Notes: a model not told the origin generated them from the sequence alone. 64,000 nucleotides of DNA from VGMD01 sp964552055 (GCA_964552055.1 CAZKFL010000002.1:1-64000), one strand, 5' to 3'. Shown: positions 42,487 through 51,543, counted from the first letter of the stretch. Made by a program: numbers and translations.

Positions 42487-43593
42487 ATGAAATTTAGTGT
42501 TCAGCGTGATGCATTTTCTTCTTTGATTGGCAAGATTCAGGGTGTTGTTCCAGCAAAAGCTGTAATTCCAATTTTAGCAAACGTATTGATTGAGGCAAAA
42601 GACAACCAGATTATTGTAACTGCTACTGATTTAACAGTTAGCCTGCGAGCAAGTTTAGATGCTCTAGTTCTTGAAGAAGGTGCTATTGCTTTACCTGCCA
42701 GAAGATTTTTTCAATTAATTCGGGAATTAAAAGCGCCAGAACTTAAAATTGAGACTGATAGTAATCATGTTGCAGTTTTGACAAGCGGATCCTCTCATTT
42801 TCGAATAAACGGCCTTGATAAAGGTGAATTTCCGGCATTTCCTGAAATAAAAGGGGGCAAATCTTTTTCACTCCCCTCTGCAAGATTGAAAGAAATGTTT
42901 GTTAACACTTCCTTCGCTGCTGCAAAAGATGATACAAGACAGGTGCTTAATGGAATTTACATGGAAATTGATGAAAACAAAGTAATCATTGTTGGTACTG
43001 ACGGTAAAAAACTTGCAAAAATTGAACAGACTGTTGAAAGTAGTTCAGGCGAAAAACAAGTCAGCATTATCCCTTTAAAGGCAGTTGACGAAATGGTTAA
43101 GCTACTTGATAATGAATCGGTTGAAACAACTCTAACATTAATGGGGGATAAAATTGCACTTGAGACAGATAAGGGCTCACTTGTCTCAAAACTTCTTTCG
43201 GGGCAATTTCCTGATTACCAAAGAGTTCTGCCAGACAGAAATTCAATGCACAAAATGCATCTTCACAAAGAAGAGTTGATGACGCTTCTTAAGCAAGTTT
43301 CTTTATTTACGTCCGAGGCAAGCCATTCAGTAAAACTGACATTTGAAAGTGGCGAACTAAAGTTGCAAGCAATTAATAGTGAAATTGGTGAAGGCAAAGT
43401 GAATATGCCTGTAGACTACCATGAAGAGAAGTTAGATATCGCTTTCAATCCTCACTATTTTATCGATATTTTACGTCATTGCAAAGATGAAACAGTTAGT
43501 TTTGGCATTACAGACTCGTTTAATCCAGGTTCTATTACAGACACATCTGAAGCCCACTATGTGCTCATGCCAATGAGACTTAGTAGTGATTAA
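42487..43593 (+). CDS. dnaN: DNA polymerase III beta subunit (sliding clamp)
   Basis: This is the dimeric ring clamp that holds DNA polymerase III on DNA. The 368-residue, three-domain length is normal. The start MKFSVQRDAFSSLIGKIQGVV and VPAKAVIPILANVLIEA match bacterial clamps. The last residues (HYVLMPMRLSSD) match the conserved end (VMPMRL) near the partner-binding pocket. TAGGGG precedes the ATG by a few bases. It overlaps the recF start by eight bases. Confidence 0.96.
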   Translation: MKFSVQRDAFSSLIGKIQGVVPAKAVIPILANVLIEAKDNQIIVTATDLTVSLRASLDALVLEEGAIALPARRFFQLIRELKAPELKIETDSNHVAVLTSGSSHFRINGLDKGEFPAFPEIKGGKSFSLPSARLKEMFVNTSFAAAKDDTRQVLNGIYMEIDENKVIIVGTDGKKLAKIEQTVESSSGEKQVSIIPLKAVDEMVKLLDNESVETTLTLMGDKIALETDKGSLVSKLLSGQFPDYQRVLPDRNSMHKMHLHKEELMTLLKQVSLFTSEASHSVKLTFESGELKLQAINSEIGEGKVNMPVDYHEEKLDIAFNPHYFIDILRHCKDETVSFGITDSFNPGSITDTSEAHYVLMPMRLSSD

Positions 43594-44620
43594 ACGTCTT
43601 CGCCTCTTTCAGTTTAGGAATTTTAAAGAAATTGATCTTGAATTTGAAAGAGGGCTCAATGCTATAATTGGGCCAAATGCGATTGGGAAAACAACTATTC
43701 TTGAAGCTATCCGTCTTTTAAGCATTGGCAGATCTTTTCGAACTGCAAAGCTTAGCGAGCTTATAAAAAAAGATGAGAAAAACTTTTTTATCCAAGCGTA
43801 TTTCGAAAAGGATGGTATTGAGCAAACACTTTCCATTTCTTATGATGGAGTGAATAAGGAAATCAAGCATAACGAAACTTTCTATAATTCATTCTCTCCC
43901 CTATTAGGTCTTTTACCAACAGTTGTGTACTCACCTTTTGATATCGAATTACTGCACGGGGCGCCGTCAGAAAGGCGTAGGTTTGTAAATATTTTGATTG
44001 CCCAATCAAATGCTGCTTATGTGTATCACCTAACAAGATACGCAAAAGGGATAGCTCAGAGGAATGCATTACTGCGAAGTAAAGACACAAAGTCAATTGA
44101 GCTATGGGAAGATGATCTCATTAAATCAGCTCTATATATTCAAGAGAAGCGAGCTCAGGCGATAAAAATGATCTCGGATAAAACAGAAAGGATCTATCTG
44201 GAATTATCCGAAAAGACAGAAAAAATAGCCCTTTCCTATGTGCCATCAAATATTTCTAGAGAGATTTTTAAAAAGAATAGAGATCGGGAGATTTATCTAG
44301 GTTACACTATTGCAGGTCCCCATAGAGACGATATTGATATTTCTTGCAGCGGCTTATCAGCGAAAAATTACGCAAGCGAAGGGCAAAAAAGAACTATTAT
44401 CGCATCTTTAAAACTTGCGGAAACAGAGAGTCTAGAGAATGCCACCCTTCTAATCGATGACTTTGGGATTCATCTTGACGATCAGAGAAAAGCAAGATTC
44501 GAGGATAAAATCCAAAATCAAAATCAGCTCTTCTTAACATCGCCAACTAACTATTTCAGGCGAGCTTTTTTATGTTCTTTGGACGCTCACCCTCTTCAAG
44601 TAAATTCATCTCCTCAATAA
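43586..44620 (+). CDS. recF: DNA replication and repair protein RecF
   Basis: RecF is an SMC-like ATPase that loads RecA at gaps. Walker A is GPNAIGKTT (residues 29-37). The ABC-type signature is in YASEGQKRTIIASLKLA, and Walker B is TLLIDDFG. At 344 residues it is close to the usual 360. A GTG start overlaps dnaN by eight bases. The 3' end overlaps the convergent pgi gene by 65 bases, so both C-termini may be slightly altered from the family norm. Confidence 0.94.
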   Translation: MIKRLRLFQFRNFKEIDLEFERGLNAIIGPNAIGKTTILEAIRLLSIGRSFRTAKLSELIKKDEKNFFIQAYFEKDGIEQTLSISYDGVNKEIKHNETFYNSFSPLLGLLPTVVYSPFDIELLHGAPSERRRFVNILIAQSNAAYVYHLTRYAKGIAQRNALLRSKDTKSIELWEDDLIKSALYIQEKRAQAIKMISDKTERIYLELSEKTEKIALSYVPSNISREIFKKNRDREIYLGYTIAGPHRDDIDISCSGLSAKNYASEGQKRTIIASLKLAETESLENATLLIDDFGIHLDDQRKARFEDKIQNQNQLFLTSPTNYFRRAFLCSLDAHPLQVNSSPQ

Positions 44621-46184
44621 AAGCGCCTGCTAGCAAAGATTCTTTATCCTGAGGAAGGCAACCTTTCTCTCTCTGATGCTTAAAGAGCTCTATTACGCTG
44701 TTGGCTAGAATTTTTCCCAGCTGCACCCCCTCTTGATCAAAAGAATTAATCCCCCATATAAACCCTTGAAATGCAACCGTATTCTCGTGATAAGAAAGGA
44801 GGTTGCCAAGAGTATAGGGATCAAGAACGTTTGCTAGAAGAATGTGACTTGGTCTATTGCCGCCAAAGGATTTGTTTGGATTGCTATTTGAACTCCCTTT
44901 TGCAAGAGCAATTGCCTGCGCAAAAAGATTTGAAAGGAGTTTTTCTTGATTAGTGGTTTTATCAATAATTGAATCTCCCTCGCTTTGAGCTCGCACAAAC
45001 CCTATAAATTCAACGGGAATCGGGTCAGATCCTTGGTGTAAGCATTGAAAATAAGAGTGCTGACATTCCGAGCCAACAGTTCCCCAAATTACAGGGGTTG
45101 TGCCCTCCTGAATAAAACTGCCATCCTCTTGTGATACACTTTTTCCATTTGATTCCATATAGAGCTGCTGCAGGTGTGCGGACCAAAAATTCATCGGAGC
45201 AGAATAAGGAATTATGGCAAGAGTGTCTGCTTGGAGAAAATTCCTATTCCAAACAGCTAATAGAGCAGAAAATAATGGCAAGTTTTTTAGTGGGTCTTTT
45301 TCAAGAAGCGCATGCCTATCCATTTCATGTAATCCTTTTAAAAACTCTTCCCATACGCTCATACCAAAAACAAATGTAAGAGGGACTGCGCCAACCATAC
45401 TTGATACTGAATATCTTCCTCCGATATAATCCCACATATAGAAGACTTCTAAAAACTTCGACGGATCATCCATAGGACTGCCCTTACCAGTGACCAAGAT
45501 AAAGTGGTCCTTCACGTCGATTTTTGCTTCTGCGTATTTTTTTCGTAAGAGAGCTTCTTGAGACTTAATTTCAAGTGTACCGCCAGACTTAGAAACAATT
45601 GCTACAAGTGTTGATGCAAGATCTACTTCATCCAAAATTCCATTTACTTTGTCAGGATCAATATTTGAAGCAAAATACAGCTTTTTATCATTTGTTTGAT
45701 AGGCCTTAAGTGCATGGTAAACAGCCTCTGTTCCCAAATAGGAGCCTCCAATTCCCACAATAATCATTGCCTTATATTTTTTAGTGGCTGGGAGAAAATT
45801 CTTTAGCTTTCGAAGCTCTGTTACATAATCATCTCTAGCTTCCCTTGCAGCATCGGTGCATTTGCTATTTAGATCCAAATTTCGAATTGCAGTGTGCCCA
45901 ACTCTTCGATTTTCACTTTCGCAGTTTTTTACATAGTTCATTACTTCCATATTTTGAAGTCGGAGCATCTTATCGTGAGCACCTACCTCAACTGCAAGAT
46001 TGCAAAGGGCTTTACAAATCTTATCATCAACTCTTTCAGTTCCATAAAGCATTTTCCACCTATCAAACGAGAGCGTCATATTTTTAATTCGTTCTCTATT
46101 AAGACATTCTGGATGGGTCAGGTCGGGGGCTGATTTTGCAAGCGTGCGAAGCTCTTTTACAGATTTGCAATCGTTAAATTTCAT
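44556..46184 (-). CDS. pgi: Glucose-6-phosphate isomerase
   Basis: Pgi interconverts glucose-6-phosphate and fructose-6-phosphate. The sugar-phosphate loops VGIGGSYLGTEA and SKSGGTLEI and the WDYIGGRYSVSSMVG signature are intact. The GKSV segment and the C-terminal WGINSFDQEGVQLGK signature are also present. At 542 residues it is full length. GAGGTGAA precedes the ATG. The 3' end overlaps recF. Glycolysis from imported host hexose phosphates is the usual chlamydial use. Confidence 0.95.
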   Translation of the reverse strand: MKFNDCKSVKELRTLAKSAPDLTHPECLNRERIKNMTLSFDRWKMLYGTERVDDKICKALCNLAVEVGAHDKMLRLQNMEVMNYVKNCESENRRVGHTAIRNLDLNSKCTDAAREARDDYVTELRKLKNFLPATKKYKAMIIVGIGGSYLGTEAVYHALKAYQTNDKKLYFASNIDPDKVNGILDEVDLASTLVAIVSKSGGTLEIKSQEALLRKKYAEAKIDVKDHFILVTGKGSPMDDPSKFLEVFYMWDYIGGRYSVSSMVGAVPLTFVFGMSVWEEFLKGLHEMDRHALLEKDPLKNLPLFSALLAVWNRNFLQADTLAIIPYSAPMNFWSAHLQQLYMESNGKSVSQEDGSFIQEGTTPVIWGTVGSECQHSYFQCLHQGSDPIPVEFIGFVRAQSEGDSIIDKTTNQEKLLSNLFAQAIALAKGSSNSNPNKSFGGNRPSHILLANVLDPYTLGNLLSYHENTVAFQGFIWGINSFDQEGVQLGKILANSVIELFKHQREKGCLPQDKESLLAGAFIEEMNLLEEGERPKNIKKLA

Positions 46185-46241
46185 AGTTTCACCTCGTTTT
46201 GCTTGATTTTAGACATAAAATGCAATTTTTCATCAAATGTT

Positions 46242-46270
46242 TTGAATTTAAATCAGAAAAAAAGTAGAAT
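46242..46270 (+). promoter_or_regulatory. Promoter of tRNA-Pro
   Basis: TTGAAT (46242-46247) and TAGAAT (46265-46270) are 17 bases apart and end 16 bases before the tRNA. The spacing and sequences fit a housekeeping sigma promoter. Confidence 0.55.
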
Positions 46271-46286
46271 TATCACTTCTTACGTT

Positions 46287-46361
46287 CGGAGTATAGCGCA
46301 GCTTGGCTAGCGCGTCTGGTTTGGGACCAGAAGGCCGGGGGTTCAAATCCCTCTACTCCGA
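46287..46361 (+). tRNA. tRNA-Pro (anticodon TGG)
   Basis: The acceptor arms CGGAGTA and TACTCCG pair fully. The D arm is GCGC...GCGC, the anticodon stem TCTGG/CCAGA carries loop TTTGGGA with anticodon TGG, and the T-loop is TTCAAAT. The gene is 75 bases long without an encoded CCA. The tail of the minus-strand gene at 46343 overlaps the last 19 bases. Confidence 0.95.
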
Positions 46362-47326
46362 ATAAATTCTTCAAACAAGATTTCATCATCAAGACCTAGC
46401 TTCTCGCCAACTGAGATAACCTTTCCATCTGCAGCATTAAATCCTTGCAACATTCTTCTTCCCTCTCTTGATACTGCCTCAGAAAAAACAAGAATATAGT
46501 CTAGTCCATGCCAGCTTTCAATCATAAGCAGCTCAGGAAAAATAACATAATCAATTCTAGAATCGTTTAAAAGAGTTACTGCTTGATCAAATAAATCATA
46601 AGGAACCTTTCCCATTTCTGGCAGAACAACTCCCAAAAATGGAGGATTTCTTGGAATTAAGGGCGCACTTTTGTGGCCAATCATCCCTAAATCTCCGCTA
46701 TCTTGCCATCCAAAACCTGAAAAAAGAGAATTCGCATGCTTTACTCCTGGCAAAATATAAGGAAAAAATGATTTTGATAATAGTTCAGCTTGATACGAGG
46801 GTCTATTTGTGTCTTTAAGGTCGAATAAGGCTATAAGAGGGACGTCATCAATCAATGAGGCTGAAAGGCGATGTAAATTTTGCATTAGGAGCTCCATCGA
46901 AAACAGTCTAAACATCTGTTTTGACAGGGCCTCTTCACCAAAATAAGCTCTTTTCCACTCATAAAAATCTGTATAAAGCGAAGCATCACTTGAGATTGAA
47001 TCTGTGAAATCGCCACTTCCTCTATACAGAATAATTGCAGCAATTTGGCTCTTATATTTACTGTAAACTCTCTCTGAAAATGCATTAACTGCAAGACCTC
47101 TAGAGAAAAAGGCCGCAGAATCCCTCAAAAGGGCTTTCTTTTCTGAAAAACCAAAATCCAGTTCAAATGAAAGTTTAGCATTAAGCTTTATTGCCACTTC
47201 TATTTCGGACTCTAGGGATTCCCAGGCAAGATCAGATGATGGTCTTGCATCGATATAGATATTAAGAGTGTTAAAATTTTTATCTTTTACAAACTCATAT
47301 CCGGTTTCGGCAATAACAGGCCTCAC
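46343..47326 (-). CDS. Conserved-looking protein of unknown function, coupled to trmB
   Basis: I do not recognise this 327-residue protein. It appears globular and mixed alpha/beta (TLNIYIDARPSSDLAWE near the start, YVIFPELLMIESWHGLDY late). The likely start is a GTG at 47326, overlapping the trmB stop as GTGA and preceded by AAGGGGA. A longer reading frame back into trmB is less likely. The stop lies inside the antisense strand of tRNA-Pro. It is probably a chlamydial gene of tRNA-neighbour context, but no function can be assigned. Confidence 0.65.
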   Translation of the reverse strand: MRPVIAETGYEFVKDKNFNTLNIYIDARPSSDLAWESLESEIEVAIKLNAKLSFELDFGFSEKKALLRDSAAFFSRGLAVNAFSERVYSKYKSQIAAIILYRGSGDFTDSISSDASLYTDFYEWKRAYFGEEALSKQMFRLFSMELLMQNLHRLSASLIDDVPLIALFDLKDTNRPSYQAELLSKSFFPYILPGVKHANSLFSGFGWQDSGDLGMIGHKSAPLIPRNPPFLGVVLPEMGKVPYDLFDQAVTLLNDSRIDYVIFPELLMIESWHGLDYILVFSEAVSREGRRMLQGFNAADGKVISVGEKLGLDDEILFEEFIRSRGI

Positions 47327-47991
47327 TTGACATCCCCTTCCAAAACAAACTGCATATGTCGTATGGATTTTCCAAGGCTTTCCCAAAGTCGATTAAAATA
47401 GGACGAGCCGTATTCATTTGGCAGAGAGGAGACTTCAAGCGAATTCCATTTTGGATGACTGCTAACAACCTTCATCATTTGCTCAGAATATTTTTGATGA
47501 TCTGTAACTAGAGTCAATGTTGCCCCTTCTTTACACACTCTAGTTAACATTTCGATAAAAGGTGACTGTATAATTCTATTTTTAGCGTGACTATTTTTTG
47601 GCCAAGGATCGGGAAAGTTTACGTACGCCTTCTCAACAGAATTCTCTTTAAGATAATGCGTGCAAAAATCCTCAGCCATCCCGCAGACAGGAAGAAGGTT
47701 AGTTAATCCTAAATTATGCTTTTTAGACCAAATTTGTCTTGTACGCTGAAATTTTTTCTCTACCCCGATCCAGTTATATTCTGGATAAAGTCCCGCAGCT
47801 CTTGCAATCCATTCCCCGTTCCCACTACAAAATTCAATACAAATAGGATTATCGTTCCCGAAAATTTCTTGAAACGTAGTATCAAATTTTTCATGTTCAT
47901 CATAATGTCTTGGAACACAAAGCATCCCTTCATGAAGGAGGGGCTTTCTCTCTTCCCAACTAAAAAGAATAGGTAAGTCTACAGGTCTCAT
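47323..47991 (-). CDS. trmB: tRNA (guanine-N7)-methyltransferase TrmB
   Basis: TrmB makes m7G46 in tRNA with S-adenosylmethionine. The SAM-binding segment EFCSGNGEWIARAAGLYPEYNWIGVE and the PDPWPKNSHAKNRIIQSPF motif are clear. From ATG 47991 it has 222 residues, a normal length. An extension to 48045 would run into tRNA-Leu and is rejected. The stop overlaps the GTG of the next gene. It lies directly beside two tRNA genes. Confidence 0.93.
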   Translation of the reverse strand: MRPVDLPILFSWEERKPLLHEGMLCVPRHYDEHEKFDTTFQEIFGNDNPICIEFCSGNGEWIARAAGLYPEYNWIGVEKKFQRTRQIWSKKHNLGLTNLLPVCGMAEDFCTHYLKENSVEKAYVNFPDPWPKNSHAKNRIIQSPFIEMLTRVCKEGATLTLVTDHQKYSEQMMKVVSSHPKWNSLEVSSLPNEYGSSYFNRLWESLGKSIRHMQFVLEGDVK

Positions 47992-48006
47992 GATATATAA
48001 GTGATG

Positions 48007-48087
48007 TGCCCAGGAAGGGACTTGAACCCCCACGCCTCGCGGCACCAGATCCTAAGTCTGGCGTGTCTACCATTTCACCACCTGGGC
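48007..48087 (-). tRNA. tRNA-Leu (anticodon TAG)
   Basis: On the minus strand the acceptor GCCCAGG pairs with CCTGGGC. The anticodon arm CAGACTTAGGATCTG carries TAG, reading CUA-type Leu codons. A variable arm follows, and the T-loop is TTCAAGT. The length is 81 bases and CCA is not encoded. It lies just upstream of trmB on the same strand. Confidence 0.95.
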
Positions 48088-48118
48088 AGATAATGAAATG
48101 GAGATTCTAACAGGCAAT

Positions 48119-49459
48119 TTAGTTTTTTGTCAAGAAACAAAGCATTTGATACACAAGACGCGCAGCTGCAAGCTCAGACGAGAGCTCTCCGCCTTGTGGA
48201 TTAAGCCCAACAAAGTCAATTCCAACCACTTTTTTCTTTCGAATGACCGTTCTTAGCAACTTTATTACTTTTGCATAAGAAAGACCCATTGGTTCAGGTC
48301 TGTTACTCATCATAACACCTGGATCAAAAACGCTGGCGTCAATTGTAATATAGACATTTGACTCGCTTAATTCCTCAACAACATCTTCCATCCAATGATC
48401 GTCTTTTTCGTCAAAAATATCTGAAGCAAAGAAAATCTTATCAAATTGTAAATCACGTTTCTCTCTATTTGAAGTTGATCGAATCCCTACCTGAACGACA
48501 TCTTTTGCATATTCAAGACCTTTTTTGATAGCGCATGCAGGACTATAAGCCGATCCGTCATAGCTAGCTCTAAGTTGTGTTGATCCGCCAAGGTGAAGAA
48601 CAGAGAAATCTCCTATCACTTCTTTTAAGCCTTTTATAGCCCCTATTGTCACCGTTTGATCTTCACCTAAAAAAATAGGGAATTTCCCATCATTCAAAAG
48701 CTTAATTACTTCTTCTTCTACAGCTTGAACAAAAACATGAGGCGTCTCAACTGAAACTAAAGCAGGAGCTGTATGAATTCCGACTTGAGAGAGCTGTTGA
48801 TCCGTCTCAAGATCATAGTCTTCCATATATTTAGACGCTTTTAATACCGATAAAGGGGCATAGTGCTCTTTTATTTTAACGGGATACTCGTACAAAACAG
48901 GAATAACCACAAATTTTGAGCTTTCATAAGGACTTTCCTTGCCAAGGAACGGAGGAAGCTCCGGATGAAATTTATTGAATGGAAGGTATTTTTCAGTAAA
49001 TCCAATACCCACAAGTACGCTACCGTGATCTTCTACAATTTTTAATGTCTGCAAAAGAGGTTTAATGTTCTTGATTTCGTACTCACCATTTTCAAATTCT
49101 TTTCCTAAGCTCTCTAATTCATTGTGCAATGCTACTTCAAGAGTTGATATTGAATATTCACCACTTTTCTTACAAATCAATGTTCGATCTTTTTTTCCAT
49201 TCCGGTAAAGATCGCCTAAAATAATTCCTGCGCTAATTGTAGAGCCTTTTGACCCTTCTGCAGTTGCTAAAATTGTGTCAACCACATCATTTGAGGGTAA
49301 AACTTGCGCCCCTTCAAGCAAAAAAGAATCTTTTGGAAGATAATGTGTATGAAAGAGAGGTCTGCATTGTGACAATGAACTTACTTCTAAAGCCTTAGTA
49401 AAAGCCCCTGTTTGAGACTTACTTTGACCTGATCCATTAATAAAGTAATAATTTTTCAT
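48119..49459 (-). CDS. Fusion of PvlArgDC-like and agmatinase-like domains, both apparently inactive
   Basis: Residues 1-155 align without gaps to the start of pyruvoyl-dependent arginine decarboxylases, and residues 165-446 to agmatinase/arginase. The decarboxylase site that normally reads T/S-Ser-x-LP reads T38-H39-Y-LP, so the Ser that becomes pyruvoyl is His39. The catalytic Glu position is Lys97. In the ureohydrolase part Q268, G291, S293, Q295 and S376 replace five of the six manganese ligands, and only D374 remains. The fold blocks are otherwise kept (STISAG, YSPACAIKKGLEY, DPGVM..RPEPMGLSY). It looks like a constrained pseudoenzyme, perhaps regulatory or scaffolding. An APC-type exchanger is divergent at 49576. 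Confidence 0.85.
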   Translation of the reverse strand: MKNYYFINGSGQSKSQTGAFTKALEVSSLSQCRPLFHTHYLPKDSFLLEGAQVLPSNDVVDTILATAEGSKGSTISAGIILGDLYRNGKKDRTLICKKSGEYSISTLEVALHNELESLGKEFENGEYEIKNIKPLLQTLKIVEDHGSVLVGIGFTEKYLPFNKFHPELPPFLGKESPYESSKFVVIPVLYEYPVKIKEHYAPLSVLKASKYMEDYDLETDQQLSQVGIHTAPALVSVETPHVFVQAVEEEVIKLLNDGKFPIFLGEDQTVTIGAIKGLKEVIGDFSVLHLGGSTQLRASYDGSAYSPACAIKKGLEYAKDVVQVGIRSTSNREKRDLQFDKIFFASDIFDEKDDHWMEDVVEELSESNVYITIDASVFDPGVMMSNRPEPMGLSYAKVIKLLRTVIRKKKVVGIDFVGLNPQGGELSSELAAARLVYQMLCFLTKN

Positions 49460-49575
49460 ATTTTTCTATTATTTAAATTTTTAATTACTAAATATAATTT
49501 ATACTATTTGAATTTCTTTGTAAGATAAAAAAAAATCCTCGTCTATTATCCGGAAAAAAAACATAATCTCTGTTT

Positions 49576-50991
49576 GTGGAAGTTAATGACCGAAAAAAGA
49601 CCCTTGGCGTTTTTCAACTTATCATGATCAATGTGATCGCGGTAGATAGTTTACGCACGCTACCATTTTCTGCTGAATATGGCCTCTCCCTTGTATTTTT
49701 CTATCTTGTAGCGGCATGTTTTTTCTTTATACCAAGCGGGCTTATTTCAGCAGAACTCGGAACAGGATGGCCTCATACGGGTGGTCTTTATATCTGGATT
49801 AGAGAAGCATTTGGTGAAAAAATCGGCTTAATAGCAATCTGGCTTAATTGGGTTTACAACCTTGCTTGGTACCCAACGATTATGGCTCTAATTGCCGGGA
49901 CTTTTGCATATCTCTTTTCCCCAGAACTTGCTCAAAACAAAACTTATATGTATCTGCTGATTTTAGGCCTTTTCTGGGTGGCAACTTTCCTTAATTCGTG
50001 CGGAATGCGCATTTCGGTACTTATCAGCACAATAGGCGCGCTAATAGGAACTCTGATGCCAATGCTTTTTATTATAGTACTTGGTGGAATCTGGTTTTTT
50101 CAAGGCAGACCTTCAGAAATCACCTTCTCTCTTCCTGCATTATTTCCATCTATTGCAAGTTATGACAAGCTCGCATACTTCAGTAATATTCTTTTTGGGC
50201 TAATTGGCCTAGAAATGGTTGCTGCTCATGCAGGCGAAATGAAAAACCCTAGGCGTGACTATCCAAAAGCTTTATTTGCCTCATCAATAATTATTATGTT
50301 TTCAATTGTTTTTGCATCACTTGCAATCTCAATGGTAGTCCCTCATAAGAATTTAAACCTTGTTGTTGGAGTCATCCAAGCATTTTCTCTTTTCTTTGAA
50401 GCATTTGGTATGCCTTGGATGACTAAGATCATCGCTGTTTGCGTTATTCTTGGCGGACTCTCTGGAGTTGCTGCATGGATGATTGGTCCTACTAAAGGAA
50501 TTATGATTGCTAGCAAGGACGGCTCGCTACCCAAACTATTCACAAAAGTAAATAAGCATGGGGTTCCAACAGGAGCGCTCTACCTCCAAGCAGTCATCGT
50601 ATCTGTTCTCTCTACAGCCTTTGTCTTCATGCCTACAGTCAATAGCTCCTACTGGCTTCTTTCAATAATTACGGCTCAACTGGCGCTTATTGTATACATA
50701 ACTCTCTTTGCAGCCTCAATCAAGCTACATCATTCAAAACGTGAAGTTCAAAGAAACTTCAAAGTCCCATTCGGCAACTTCGGCATCTGGTTTGTAGGCC
50801 TAAGCGGGATAGCAATAAGTCTTTGCGCAATCGCCGTCGGCTTTATCCCCCCTGAAAACATCCCCATGAATACCTCAATTGGCTATAAGTATCTTCTTAT
50901 CTGTGGGATGCTGCTTCTTTCAGCTCTCCCCTTCCCTCTCTACTGGATTTCTAAGAATTCCAAAAAGAAGCGCTCCAAGCCCATCCTCTAA
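49576..50991 (+). CDS. APC-family amino acid exchanger (GadC/AaxC-like)
   Basis: This 471-residue inner-membrane exchanger has 12 predicted helices. The start LGVFQLIMINVIAVDSLRTL, SAELGTGWPHTGGLYIWIREAFG and WLNWVYNLAWYPT resemble glutamate:GABA (GadC) and chlamydial arginine:agmatine (AaxC) exchangers. The GLIGLEMVAAHAGEMKNPRRDYPKAL block is the helix 6 region. A GTG start is used. It is divergent from the decarboxylase-like pseudoenzyme, a pairing that suggests past or present arginine/agmatine exchange. A paralogue is at 62443. The substrate is unproven. Confidence 0.9.
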   Translation: MEVNDRKKTLGVFQLIMINVIAVDSLRTLPFSAEYGLSLVFFYLVAACFFFIPSGLISAELGTGWPHTGGLYIWIREAFGEKIGLIAIWLNWVYNLAWYPTIMALIAGTFAYLFSPELAQNKTYMYLLILGLFWVATFLNSCGMRISVLISTIGALIGTLMPMLFIIVLGGIWFFQGRPSEITFSLPALFPSIASYDKLAYFSNILFGLIGLEMVAAHAGEMKNPRRDYPKALFASSIIIMFSIVFASLAISMVVPHKNLNLVVGVIQAFSLFFEAFGMPWMTKIIAVCVILGGLSGVAAWMIGPTKGIMIASKDGSLPKLFTKVNKHGVPTGALYLQAVIVSVLSTAFVFMPTVNSSYWLLSIITAQLALIVYITLFAASIKLHHSKREVQRNFKVPFGNFGIWFVGLSGIAISLCAIAVGFIPPENIPMNTSIGYKYLLICGMLLLSALPFPLYWISKNSKKKRSKPIL

Positions 50992-51006
50992 TCCGTAAAA
51001 TAAGAT

Positions 51007-51160
51007 TCACCGCAGAGACGCAGAGAACGCCGAGATCACAGAGGAAGAATAGGAAAAAGGAAGGTTAATTGCGCTTCAGAAGTCTCATATTTCTTCTTCT
51101 CCTTGATTTTTCTCTCACTTGTTCTCTGCGACCTCAGCATTCTCTGCGCCTCTGCGGTGA
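51007..51160. repeat. MITE-like inverted repeat (28-bp ends)
   Basis: TCACCGCAGAGACGCAGAGA at 51007 begins a 28-base arm that matches the reverse complement of 51133-51160 at 25 of 28 positions. Related shorter segments occur near 33920 and 38855. It is a dispersed intergenic repeat family with no coding capacity. Confidence 0.65.
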
Positions 51161-51214
51161 ATATTTTTTTGTTTAGGCCTTGATTAAATAGATGCGAATT
51201 TGCAAGGTATAGGT

Positions 51215-51526
51215 ATGGAAGATATCGGACCTGTCTTAGCTACTACTATTTACCATCCTAAAGGAGGGCAAGAGACTGAATTTGTCAAAATCTGGACAAA
51301 TAAGGTTGCAAGGCTCGCCTACTATATGGGATCTGATGATGTTCATATCTATCATAATGAAAACACAAGAGAGTTTGTGGCTACAATTCATTGGCCATCA
51401 AAAACTTTAGCAAGCATTTTTTTAGAGTCTTTGGAGTTTACCGAAGCGACCAAAGCAGTAAATGCTGCGTGCTTAATCCCCTCAAGCAAGCAAAGTTTTG
51501 AAATATTAAGAGAGCGCGCTGCATAG
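51215..51526 (+). CDS. Small alpha/beta protein, possibly an ABM-like dimeric barrel
   Basis: This 103-residue protein starts at ATG 51215 behind AAGGTATAGG. An earlier TTG at 51200 is less likely. The pattern TIYHPKGGQETEFVKIWTNKV, a strand, a helix, ATIHWPSKTLASIFLESLEF and a final helix would suit the ABM/dimeric alpha-beta barrel fold. No catalytic motif is certain. It is preceded by the MITE-like repeat. Confidence 0.5.
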   Translation: MEDIGPVLATTIYHPKGGQETEFVKIWTNKVARLAYYMGSDDVHIYHNENTREFVATIHWPSKTLASIFLESLEFTEATKAVNAACLIPSSKQSFEILRERAA

Positions 51527-51543
51527 CTATAAATAAACATTAC

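Noticed and set aside
47992..48045. N-terminal extension of TrmB
   Set aside because: The extension reads through the 3' end of tRNA-Leu. The ATG at 47991 matches the family start.
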